From Betaproteobacteria bacterium (GTDB lineage Bacteria; Pseudomonadota; Gammaproteobacteria; Burkholderiales; SG8-39), in NCBI GenBank assembly GCA_009693435.1, contig SHXF01000024.1, positions 1 to 48,350 on the forward strand: a stretch of DNA of 48,350 bases, written 5' to 3'. The notes under the pieces are model-generated. The model was not told the origin of the DNA, searched no databases, and saw only the letters and a program-made list of their open reading frames with translations. Below, piece by piece: positions 41,590-48,350 of the stretch. Positions within the stretch are counted from its first letter, which is position 1; each line of letters opens with the position of its first letter. The position numbers and the translations under genes were made by a program.

Positions 41590-43704
41590 CTACGCTCCAA
41601 ATGCAAACACGAGGTTGCCGAATTCGTCGATCACGACAGTCTGTCCGGGGTGGACGACCATGGTGTTGCCATCGTACTCCACCACCGCGGGCCCCGGAAT
41701 CCGGTCGCCGCTCATCAGGTCGATGCCGGCATAAATCGGCACGCCTTCGTTCGCCGCGCCATTGAAGTGCACGGTGCGCTTCGCTTTCGGCGCCAGCGCC
41801 TGCAGAGCGCGGCCCGGTGCTTTAGAAAAGTCGGGTTTGGTCATCTGTCCCGTCGCCTCCGCCCGGAACGTGACCATTTCTATGCCCGCTGCGCGGTGCG
41901 CGGTGCCGGGTCCGAAGAAACGTTCGTAGGCCGCGATAAAGCGCTCGTAGATCGTCTCCACGTCCGCCTGCGTGTTCACGTCCGATGGCACCTTGACATT
42001 GATCGAATGGACCTGGCCAATGAAGCGCATGTCGATGGCACACTCGACCAGAATGTCTTTTTCGGCGACGCCCCATTCGCGCACCGTCGTCGTCGCGCGA
42101 TGCTTGACATCGCCCAGCGACTCTGCAACATCCTCGATCCTGATCGGCTCGGCCAGCGCGCGGGATTGCGCAACGGTATGGCGCAGGTCCGAGGACATCA
42201 AGCCGAACGCGGACAGCGCGGTGGCCATGCCGGCGCCGGGAATGACGACCCTGGGCACGCCGATCTCCTGGCCCAGCACGCCCGCGTGGATCGGGCCGCC
42301 GCCGCCGAACGCCATCATGGTGAAGTCGCGCACGTCGTAGCCCCGTTCTATGGTGACCTTGTGGATGAGGTCCGCCATATGGCTGATCACCACGCGGAAA
42401 ATGCCATGCGCCGCCTCGGCCACGCTGATGCCCAGCGGCTTCGCTACGTGTTCCTCGACCGCCGCAAGCGACAGGTTCCTGTCCACCTTCATGCGCCCAC
42501 CGAGAAAATTCTCCGCGTTCAGGTAGCCCAGCACCAGAAAGGCGTCGGTCACCGTCGGCTGCGTGCCGCCGCGGCCGTAGCAGGCCGGGCCGGGCTCGGC
42601 CCCGGCGCTGTCCGGACCGACCTTGAGCACGCCCTCCACCACCCGGGCAATGCTGCCGCCGCCCGCGCCAATCGCGGTGATATCGATGGTGGGCGCGGCG
42701 ATGCGCCAGCGCGATTCGAACGGCGCAAGCCGCGGTGTCAGCGGAAAGTTTTCCATCACAGGCTGGCCGCGATACACCAGGCTCACTTCGAAGCTGGTGC
42801 CGCCCATGTCTATGGTGATGAGGTTCGGATAGCCCAGCACGGCGCCGCAATGGCGCGCGCCGAGCACCCCCGCTGCGAGTCCCGACAGCATGGTCGTCAC
42901 CGCCGTCTTCGGCGCAGCAGAACCGGGCACGAGGCCGCCGTCGGACTGCATCAGCAGCATCGGGTGCCTGAATCCGGAGGATGCCAGCGAATCCTGCAAC
43001 GCGTGGACGTAACGGTCGAGCACTGGCCCGAGATAGGCGTTGATCACGGCCGTGGTGGTGCGCTCGTACTCGCCGATCACCGGCACCAGGCCGCTGCCCA
43101 TGGAGACGCTCAGTCGCGGCGCCTTTTCGGCAACGATGGCGCGGATGCGCTGCTCGTGCGCCGGATTGCGAAAACTCCACAGCAGCGAAATCGCAATCGC
43201 CTCTACGCCCTGCTCGAGCAGGCTGTCCACCGCGCGGCGCACGTCGGCCTCGTCGAGCGGAATGACGACGCGCCCGGCGTAGTCCACGCGCTCGGTCACT
43301 TCCTCGGTCAGCGCGTAGGGAACAAGCGGTTCGGGTTTTACCGCCCGGCTGAAGCGCACCCGCTCGCCATCGGGCACGCCCACGCCGCGCGCGGCCTTCA
43401 TCAGGATGAGGTGATCGCGAAAGCCGCGCGTTGTGATCAATCCGACCTTGGCCCCTTTGCGTTGCACCATCGCATTGACTGTCGCGGTGGTGCCGTGGGC
43501 GAATTTTGTGGTTGCGGCAAGCAGTTGCGCGACCGGAATCCGGGCCGATTCGGCCAGCAGTTGCATCGCGTTCATGACGCCAAACGACAGGTCCTTCGGC
43601 GTCGACGGGGTCTTCGCCAGATGCAGCCGACCGCTCGAATCTATGGCCAGGGCGTCGGTGAACGTGCCGCCGGTATCCACACCTATCCAGTATGCTTTTT
43701 CCAC
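41590..43704 (-). CDS. hyuA: HyuA/acetone-carboxylase-beta-like ATP-dependent subunit
   Basis: 704 aa from GTG 43704 (GGGGA 5 nt upstream), the usual HyuA length; the open frame to 44031 is low-complexity and overlaps the Bug fragment antisense. The actin-like ATPase motif GVDTGGTFTDALAID starts at residue 8. GTTATVNAMVQRKGAKVGLITTRGF and DMGGTSFEVSLVY are the phosphate-2 and adenosine regions, and GGGGPIHAG lies in the C-terminal half. The protein activates the substrate by ATP-dependent phosphorylation for the HyuB partner. It ends 3 nt before HyuB and heads the collinear minus-strand gene run. No promoter-like sequence could be confirmed upstream. Confidence 0.92.
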   Translation of the reverse strand: MEKAYWIGVDTGGTFTDALAIDSSGRLHLAKTPSTPKDLSFGVMNAMQLLAESARIPVAQLLAATTKFAHGTTATVNAMVQRKGAKVGLITTRGFRDHLILMKAARGVGVPDGERVRFSRAVKPEPLVPYALTEEVTERVDYAGRVVIPLDEADVRRAVDSLLEQGVEAIAISLLWSFRNPAHEQRIRAIVAEKAPRLSVSMGSGLVPVIGEYERTTTAVINAYLGPVLDRYVHALQDSLASSGFRHPMLLMQSDGGLVPGSAAPKTAVTTMLSGLAAGVLGARHCGAVLGYPNLITIDMGGTSFEVSLVYRGQPVMENFPLTPRLAPFESRWRIAAPTIDITAIGAGGGSIARVVEGVLKVGPDSAGAEPGPACYGRGGTQPTVTDAFLVLGYLNAENFLGGRMKVDRNLSLAAVEEHVAKPLGISVAEAAHGIFRVVISHMADLIHKVTIERGYDVRDFTMMAFGGGGPIHAGVLGQEIGVPRVVIPGAGMATALSAFGLMSSDLRHTVAQSRALAEPIRIEDVAESLGDVKHRATTTVREWGVAEKDILVECAIDMRFIGQVHSINVKVPSDVNTQADVETIYERFIAAYERFFGPGTAHRAAGIEMVTFRAEATGQMTKPDFSKAPGRALQALAPKAKRTVHFNGAANEGVPIYAGIDLMSGDRIPGPAVVEYDGNTMVVHPGQTVVIDEFGNLVFAFGA

Positions 43705-43806
43705 CCTGTCCCCGATACGTTGCGCGCGATCTGCGAGATGCGCGGAATGATTTCGTTCGGCAGATATTACCGCATCAGCGCGCGAACACGCCGGCGGGAA
43801 TCGTCC

Positions 43807-43863
43807 GTACAATCGACGAAAGTACAATCGACGAAAGTACAATCGACGAAAGTACAATCGACT
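43807..43863. repeat. 15-bp tandem repeat, nearly four units
   Basis: GTACAATCGACGAAA at 43807, 43822 and 43837, with a fourth partial unit starting at 43852. It translates in one frame as (STIDE)n and is fused in frame to the Bug C-terminal fragment. The array sits at the truncation point of that fragment, between it and the divergent hyuA gene. Confidence 0.92.
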
Positions 43864-44114
43864 CCGGTTACCCCGGCTTCCAGGTGGACAACATGTACGG
43901 CGTGCTCGCGCCGCACGGCACGCCGCCCGAGGGGGTGAAGAAGCTGCACGGCGACATCCTTCGCACGCTGCAGCAGGCGGACGTGATGAAGTCGCTGGCC
44001 GCGGCCAGCATCGACATCGTCGCCAACACACCCGAGGAATTCACGCGCTACATCGAGTCGGAGCACACCAAATGGGCGCAAGTGCTGAAGGCCTCGGGAA
44101 CGCGCCTGGAATAG
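43862..44114 (+). pseudogene. C-terminal fragment of a Bug substrate-binding protein gene
   Basis: About 84 codons recognisable as the last quarter of a Bug protein: GYPGFQVDNMYGVLAPHGTPPEGVKKL, then ANTPEEFTRYIESEHTKWAQVLKASG. It equals the end of the intact copies (for example FELAPWSAIFAPAGTPAP ... STPEELAERL in the 6625 gene). About 235 N-terminal residues, including the signal peptide, are missing and are replaced by a 15-bp repeat array. An open frame runs back to 43692, but only into antisense hyuA sequence. A functional product is unlikely. Confidence 0.85.
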
Positions 44115-44150
44115 CCAAAGATGGAATGCCCGTCGCGAACCACCACCATC

Positions 44151-44263
44151 GTAGGGCGTGGCTTCAGCGCGCCCAATACGGTGGTTTTCCCGCGACCATG
44201 GCGCGCTGAAGCTGCGCCCTACCGCAGCGCTCTGCGGTAATGGTCGTGCCACCGCTCGGTGGC
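44151..44263. repeat. triple inverted-repeat element in the spacer before the ABC SBP gene
   Basis: Three adjacent stem-loops. A 23-nt imperfect arm pair GTAGGGCGTGGCTTCAGCGC.. / ..GCGCTGAAGCTGCGCCCTAC occupies 44151-44173 and 44200-44222. ACCGCAG-CGCT-CTGCGGT lies at 44221-44238 and GCCACCG-CT-CGGTGGC at 44248-44263. The outer pair resembles dispersed REP/MITE-like repeats of proteobacteria. The rest of the 250-nt gap up to the next start codon shows only an RBS. Confidence 0.75.
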
Positions 44264-44365
44264 TCATGGCACATCAGTTTAAATCGCACCCGGTCCTGCA
44301 CACAGCCTTATGGCCGGCCGGCATTCTGATAAGCTCGTCATTCTTTGATCCATGGGAGGAGCGAA

Positions 44366-45577
44366 ATGAACGATTCAGGCAAGAAATCTGTCCAGCGCCG
44401 CACCGTGCTGAAAGGCATCGCGGCGGCAGGGGCGACGGCGATTTTCGGCGGACAGGCACCCGCAGTGCTGGCCCAAACGCGCCCGCTCAAGATCGGCGCG
44501 CTGCTGTCGCTGAGCAAGGTCCTCGCCCAGTCCGGCGAGGACAACATTAAAGGCATGGGGCTGTATTTCGACGAAATCGGCTGGGAAGTGGCCGGCCGCA
44601 AGATCGAAATCATCCGGGAAGACGACGACATCAACCCGCAGGTCGGGCTGCAGAAGGTGCGCAAGCTGGTCGAAAGCGACCAGGTCGACTTCCTGTGCGG
44701 ACCACAGGCCAGCAACGTCGCCTTCGGCATCATGAGCTACATGAAGACTGCCAAAACGTTCTGGGTGCTGTCGGGGGCTGGCGTCACGGCGCTCACCTGG
44801 GAGCGGATTCCACACATGTTCCGCACCTCGATTTCGGTGTACCAGCTCTCCAGGCCGATTGCCGACTATGTCTACGACAATGTGGCCAAGGAGGTGCTGC
44901 TGACAGGCACCGATTTCGCAGGCGGGCGTGACGTGCTGGCCGAATTCAAGGCGGTGTTCACCAAGCGCGGCGGCAAGATCATCAAGGAGATTTACCCGCC
45001 CCTGGGCACCAACGATTTCAGCGCTTACCTGACCGACATCCGGTCGATCAACCCGCCTGCCACCTACAGTTTTTACGGCGGCACCGATGCAGTCCGCTTC
45101 GTCAAGCAATACGATGAGTTCGGCCTGAAGGGCAAGATTCCCATCACCGGGTTCTCTTCGCTGTTCGACAACGATACCTTGCCCGGACAGGGACGATCGG
45201 CGCTGGGAGGGCTGTCGCCAAACATCTACGCCGACACACTGGATACCCCGGAGAACAAGAAATTCGTCGCGGCCCACCGGGCAAAGCACAAGGACTACCC
45301 CAGCCTGTACACCGATTACGGCTATGTCGCGGCGCGGGTAATCGCCGATGCGGTGAAAGCCACCAATGGGGACACGCAGAACCGAGAGCGGCTCTCGCAG
45401 GCAGTGGCGGCGGTGCAATTCAACGCGCCGCGGGGACCGTTCCGCTTCGACCCGGTGGTCCACCACCCGATCCAGAACGTCTACATCCGCCAGGTCGCCG
45501 AAGTCGACGGCCGTATCACCAACAAGGTCATCGCCACCATCAAGGACGTGCGCGATCCCGGCGTGAAGGGCGGCTGA
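44366..45577 (+). CDS. ABC transporter substrate-binding protein (LivJ/AmiC type), Tat-exported
   Basis: 403 aa from ATG 44366 (GGGAGGAG, 4 nt). The N-terminus has a twin-arginine signal, QRRTVLKGIAAAGA, with cleavage near AVLAQ. The mature protein is a type-1 periplasmic-binding fold: LKIGALLSLSKVLAQSGEDNIKGMGLYFDEIG, then KVRKLVESDQVDFLCGPQASN, and LTGTDFAGGRDVLAEFK at the hinge. Members bind branched-chain amino acids, amides or aromatic acids for a Liv-type permease. No permease or ATPase genes follow in the window. A 10-bp hairpin terminator lies 20 nt downstream, indicating a single-gene unit. Confidence 0.91.
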   Translation: MNDSGKKSVQRRTVLKGIAAAGATAIFGGQAPAVLAQTRPLKIGALLSLSKVLAQSGEDNIKGMGLYFDEIGWEVAGRKIEIIREDDDINPQVGLQKVRKLVESDQVDFLCGPQASNVAFGIMSYMKTAKTFWVLSGAGVTALTWERIPHMFRTSISVYQLSRPIADYVYDNVAKEVLLTGTDFAGGRDVLAEFKAVFTKRGGKIIKEIYPPLGTNDFSAYLTDIRSINPPATYSFYGGTDAVRFVKQYDEFGLKGKIPITGFSSLFDNDTLPGQGRSALGGLSPNIYADTLDTPENKKFVAAHRAKHKDYPSLYTDYGYVAARVIADAVKATNGDTQNRERLSQAVAAVQFNAPRGPFRFDPVVHHPIQNVYIRQVAEVDGRITNKVIATIKDVRDPGVKGG

Positions 45578-45596
45578 GCGCAAGACCCGAGGGAAA

Positions 45597-45621
45597 GGGA
45601 CCTGCCAGAACGGCAGGTCCC
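45597..45621 (+). terminator. hairpin terminator after the ABC substrate-binding protein gene
   Basis: GGGACCTGCC-AGAAC-GGCAGGTCCC is a perfect 10-bp GC-rich stem with a 5-nt loop, 20 nt past the stop codon. No clear U-tract follows, but the position and stability fit termination. Confidence 0.6.
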
Positions 45622-45749
45622 CATTGCATTATCTGTACGGCACCGCCAGTCCTGGGCGTAGCGCGTAGGTTGACGGTGAGCGCAGCGAACCCCAACGAGG
45701 TGCCCCAACAACCCCGGCGCCCCAACCCGGCGCCCCAACAACCCTTCAA

Positions 45750-46925
45750 CTACGCGGCGCTGCCCCACACGTCGCTCGCCACCTTCGCGATCAACGCGAG
45801 CTTCGCCCACTGCTCTTCCTCGCTGAGGAGGTTGCCCTCCACCATGCAGGCAAACCCGCACTGCGGGCTGAGTGCAAGCTGCTCCAGCGGCACGTACTTC
45901 GCGGCCTCGTCGATGCGGCGCTTCAGGTCGTCGGCCGATTCCAGCGCCCCGGTCTTGGAAGTCACCAGACCCAGCACCACCATCTTGCCCTTGGGCACGA
46001 AGCGCAGCGGCTCGAAGCCGCCTGATCGCTCGTCGTCGTACTCGAGCAGGAACCGGTCGCAGGCGATGCTGTTGAACATGTGCTCGGCCACCGGCTCATA
46101 GCCGCCCTGCGCCACCCAGGAACTCTTCATGTTGCCGCGACACAGGTGCACGCCGATCGCCATGTCAGCCGGCCGCAGGGCGATAGCGTCATTGATCAGC
46201 CTGGCGTAGGTCTGCGCCATCTGCAGCGGATCCTCGCCGCGCGCCTTGTAGACCGACACGAGTTTCGGATCGCAGAAGAAAGTGAAATGCACTTCGTCGA
46301 GTTGCACGTAGCGGCAGCCGGCGCGCCCAAGCGCGGCGATCTCCTCGGCGTAGGCGCGCGCCAGATCATCGAAGAAGGGGCCGAGCTCGGGATAGGCTTT
46401 ACTGTCGATTGCCGGCCTGCCACCACGCGCGTGGGCAAAACTCGGCGAGGGCATGGCCACTTTGGCCGTGCGTGCGGTCATGGCCTGCAGCGCGTTGAAA
46501 TCCTCCACGCAGATGTCGCGCACATGACGGATCTTCGCCGTAGTTTCGAACACCGCCGGCGAGTGGCCTTTCGCCGGTCCCTGCTGGAAGGGCACCTGGA
46601 AAGGCTTGGGATTGAAGCGGATGCCCTCGATGCTATTGAGGAAATCGATGTGGAAGGTAGCGCGGCGGAAATCACCGTCGCTGATTGCGCAGAGGCCCGC
46701 GTCTTCCTGGCGCGTCACCGCCTCGCGTATGCATGCGTCCTCGACCTTGCGCAGTTCGCCCGCGCTGAGGCTGCCCGCCTCGCGCTGCACTCGCGCCGCG
46801 ACCAGTTTCGCCGGACGCAGCAGGCTGCCGACCTGGTCGGCGCGAAAGGCCGGCTTCGCCGCGGGTGCGCTGGAACTGGTATCGGAGGCGGGATTTTGCG
46901 CCGCGGAATTGCCGGAAGAACTCAT
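45750..46925 (-). CDS. MetE C-terminal-domain-like (cobalamin-independent methionine synthase family) protein
   Basis: 391 aa from ATG 46925 (AAGGGG 7 nt upstream; ATG 46931 is too close to it). It corresponds to the catalytic half of MetE. The zinc ligands align as H260 and C262 (GVHLCRGN), E295 (FLLEYDDER) and C356 (SPQCGFAC); QLDEVHF is the folate/homocysteine region. Stand-alone proteins like this are often annotated as 5-methyltetrahydropteroyltriglutamate-homocysteine methyltransferase but may use other methyl donors, since the MetE N-domain is absent. The N-terminal 25 residues are Ser/Ala-rich. It lies next to the integration site of a mobile element and converges with the ABC SBP gene. 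Confidence 0.88.
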   Translation of the reverse strand: MSSSGNSAAQNPASDTSSSAPAAKPAFRADQVGSLLRPAKLVAARVQREAGSLSAGELRKVEDACIREAVTRQEDAGLCAISDGDFRRATFHIDFLNSIEGIRFNPKPFQVPFQQGPAKGHSPAVFETTAKIRHVRDICVEDFNALQAMTARTAKVAMPSPSFAHARGGRPAIDSKAYPELGPFFDDLARAYAEEIAALGRAGCRYVQLDEVHFTFFCDPKLVSVYKARGEDPLQMAQTYARLINDAIALRPADMAIGVHLCRGNMKSSWVAQGGYEPVAEHMFNSIACDRFLLEYDDERSGGFEPLRFVPKGKMVVLGLVTSKTGALESADDLKRRIDEAAKYVPLEQLALSPQCGFACMVEGNLLSEEEQWAKLALIAKVASDVWGSAA

Positions 46926-46988
46926 CACCATCCCCTTGGGAATGAGCGCGGAACGAGCGATGTTCACCGCGCCTGCCTGACTATGGAG

Positions 46989-47038
46989 TGGTGCTGCTGG
47001 GGTGAATCGAACACCCGACCTCATGATTACGAATCATA
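46989..47038 (-). other. attachment site: 3' fragment of tRNA-Thr (CGT)
   Basis: Read on the minus strand, this is the 3' part of a tRNA: anticodon arm with loop TTCGTAA (anticodon CGT), a perfect T-arm GGGTG-TTCGATT-CACCC, acceptor strand CAGCAGC and ACCA at 46989-46992. The matching 5' acceptor strand GCTGCTG and a D-arm are absent upstream (47039-47100). It is therefore a duplicated tRNA 3' end produced by site-specific integration. The intact tRNA-Thr would be at the far end of the element, to the right of the window. Confidence 0.85.
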
Positions 47039-47117
47039 GGGGCTATCTAAACCCACTGATAGATAGACCTTAACAAACCTTTACATATCATAATACTTAT
47101 TCCATACTCACCTTAAC

Positions 47118-47173
47118 GGGGTTACACGAAATTGGACAGGATTTCACCCAATATGTAACCCCGGCGTAACCCC
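47118..47173. promoter_or_regulatory. candidate integrase arm/operator sites upstream of int
   Basis: GGGGTTACA at 47118-47126 is mirrored by TGTAACCCC at 47154-47162, and GTAACCCC recurs at 47166-47173, 27 nt before the integrase start. Three copies of an 8-9-bp motif between att and int fit arm-type binding sites or an autoregulatory operator. The function is inferred. Confidence 0.5.
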
Positions 47174-47199
47174 AGATCAAATATCGGGAGGGTGAGGCG

Positions 47200-48350
47200 A
47201 TGGATAGCAGGTTCAATTTCACGAAGGAATCGCTGGTCAGATTGCCGCTGCCAGAGCAAGGCACACGGGCGACGTATCACGATGACAAGACCACGGGGCT
47301 GCAACTCCGGGTTACCGCCGCCGGAGTCAAGACGTTCTCTGTCTACCGCAGAATCAAGGGTGGGCAACCCGAGCGCGTAACGCTGGGCCGGTTTCCTGAA
47401 TTGACCGTGGAGAACGCCCGCAAGTTGGCAGCGCGGGTCAATGCCGCGATTGAGGAAGGTTCCAACCCCGCCGAGGTTAAGCGTGCGCACAAAGAGGAGG
47501 TCACGCTAAGCGAATTCTTCAAGCACTTCATCGAAAATAAACGCAATCGCCGGAAGGGATTGCTGTCTCCCCTGACGAAGATCGGATATTCCCGGCAGTA
47601 CGAAATCTACTTGGAACCTCATGGGCAGAAAAAGCTGAGTCAGATTTCCCAGGCGGACGTGAAGAAGCTCATCAAGGGGATCGGCGACCAACACCCGGTC
47701 ATGGCGAACCGGGTTCGCGCCCTCATTTCCAGCATCTACGGCATGGCTGTCGAGGACGGGCTGGTGCAGGTCAATCCGGCAAGGGGGATCAAGACCTACG
47801 CGGAGGACAGCCGCGACCGTTTCGTTCAAGCTGACGAACTTCCGCGTTTCTTCGCATCCGTCGGCGAAGAACCGAACGAATCCATGCGCGACTATTTTTT
47901 GCTGTCCCTGCTGACCGGGGCGCGTCGATCCAATGTGCTCGCCATGCAGTGGAACCATATCAAGCTCGCCGAAGGGATATGGCGCATCCCCGACACCAAA
48001 AACGGCACCCCCCACAACGTGACTATCTCCCCGGAAGCGGGGGCAATCCTGAAGACCCGGAAGGAATCCGCCGATGGGACATTTGTGTTTCCCGGCAAAG
48101 GGGAAAGCGGTCATCTGGAGGAACCGAAGAAAGGGTGGAAGCGGATATTTGACCGGGACGAACTGAAGCAGCTTGCAGCGCGAATAGAGGCCGCTGGCGG
48201 GACGTTTGTGGTGAAGGGTGAAGAACCGCTGGCAGATGCCCTTAGCCGCGCCAGAAAGGCTGCAAAGAAGCTGAAGATCGACACCGACGGTTGCCGCATT
48301 GACGATCTACGCATTCACGACTTGAGGAGAACGCTGGGAAGCTGGCAGGC
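47200..48350 (+). CDS. int: tyrosine recombinase (P4-type integrase), 3' truncated by window end
   Basis: About 383 codons are visible from ATG 47200 (GGGAGG and GAGG upstream). The N-terminal domain (1-95) is the DUF4102/P4 arm-binding type (TYHDDKTTGLQLRVTAAG, VTLGRFPELTVENARKLA). A core-binding SAM-like domain spans about 103-195, and the catalytic domain starts near 205. Active-site residues seen are R242 (LTGARRSNV), K267 (DTKNG) and H373/R376 (IHDLRRT). The later His/Trp and the Tyr nucleophile lie past the window. About 50 extra residues (about 318-366) sit between the Lys strand and the HxxR box. It mediates integration into tRNA-Thr. Confidence 0.93.
   Translation, partial: MDSRFNFTKESLVRLPLPEQGTRATYHDDKTTGLQLRVTAAGVKTFSVYRRIKGGQPERVTLGRFPELTVENARKLAARVNAAIEEGSNPAEVKRAHKEEVTLSEFFKHFIENKRNRRKGLLSPLTKIGYSRQYEIYLEPHGQKKLSQISQADVKKLIKGIGDQHPVMANRVRALISSIYGMAVEDGLVQVNPARGIKTYAEDSRDRFVQADELPRFFASVGEEPNESMRDYFLLSLLTGARRSNVLAMQWNHIKLAEGIWRIPDTKNGTPHNVTISPEAGAILKTRKESADGTFVFPGKGESGHLEEPKKGWKRIFDRDELKQLAARIEAAGGTFVVKGEEPLADALSRARKAAKKLKIDTDGCRIDDLRIHDLRRTLGSWQ

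Larger units (their letters stand above)
46989..48350. mobile_element. left end of an integrative element (tRNA-Thr-inserted), cut by window end
   Basis: A tRNA 3' fragment acting as att, an AT-richer 160-bp spacer with repeated GGGGTTAC-type motifs, then a P4-type integrase reading away from att. Orientation places the chromosome to the left and the element to the right. The cargo is not visible. Confidence 0.8.

Noticed and set aside
41476..43938. 820-codon plus-strand open frame
   Set aside because: Antisense to hyuA, low-complexity His/Arg-rich, no family motifs; a high-GC shadow frame. The plus-strand frame at 39748-41382 over hyuB is rejected for the same reason.
46926..46990. SAM or cobalamin riboswitch upstream of the MetE-like gene
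   Set aside because: Only about 60 nt separate the start from the att site, and no conserved riboswitch core is visible.
46080..47039. Plus-strand frame ending in GESNTRPHDYES
   Set aside because: The ending is the well-known artefact of translating across a tRNA 3' end antisense; the rest is antisense to the MetE-like gene.
46989..47060. Intact tRNA-Thr gene
   Set aside because: The anticodon and T arms are present, but the 5' acceptor strand GCTGCTG and D-arm are absent; CTATCTA/TAGATAG at this point forms only an unrelated inverted repeat.

Overview
The window is high-GC and very gene-dense. It looks like a betaproteobacterial chromosome, probably Burkholderiales or a close relative. The evidence is the divergent pmbA / yjgA (darP) pair followed by mog, and an expansion of orphan 'Bug' (tripartite tricarboxylate transporter) periplasmic binding proteins: five intact and one fragment. 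This placement is inferred from gene content, not from a database search.

Region 1 (1-6520) is housekeeping: a short 2OG-Fe(II) oxygenase, a TPR/glycosyltransferase-like protein, pmbA (minus strand) divergent from yjgA, mog, an FkbM-like methyltransferase and an EstB-type carboxylesterase. Region 2 (6625-13250, all minus strand) holds a Bug protein, an ACMSD-like amidohydrolase, a bicupin, a two-domain CaiB/BaiF CoA-transferase and a crotonase. The crotonase faces a TPP-dependent enzyme (plus strand) across a 200-bp promoter region carrying a duplicated 52-bp segment with an operator-like palindrome. Region 3 (15289-18813) has an aldo/keto reductase, an LhgO-like FAD oxidase and an MFS transporter.

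Region 4 (43704 down to 18965) is a collinear run of about 21 genes on the minus strand. In transcription order these are: hyuA, hyuB (with a fused C-terminal cysteine-rich module), two pita-bread M24-family proteins that have lost the metal ligands, Rieske dioxygenase beta then alpha, Bug, TAXI (without signal peptide), Bug, a 51-codon ORF, a carboxymuconolactone-decarboxylase-like protein, Bug, Bug, a 3-hydroxyisobutyrate-dehydrogenase-like enzyme, a SnoaL-like protein, an NAD-epimerase, an amidohydrolase, an OhrR-type MarR regulator, two paralogous KstD/fumarate-reductase-like flavoproteins, an alpha/beta hydrolase and a luciferase-like monooxygenase. The gene set suggests uptake and oxidative or hydrolytic catabolism of (hetero)aromatic or cyclic amide/ketone organic acids. 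The substrate cannot be read from sequence.

Region 5 (43807-48350) holds a Bug C-terminal fragment, a hairpin-rich spacer, a Tat-exported ABC substrate-binding protein, a MetE C-domain-like protein, and the left end of an integrative element. That end consists of a tRNA-Thr(CGT) 3' fragment acting as att, candidate arm sites, and a P4-type tyrosine integrase cut by the window end.

The most unusual feature is not a gene. At least ten short tandem-repeat arrays (units of 9, 12, 13, 15, 16, 19 and 55 bp, each of unrelated sequence) lie at gene boundaries, ribosome-binding sites, promoters, or inside linkers and N-termini of genes. Arrays inside reading frames have units divisible by three.
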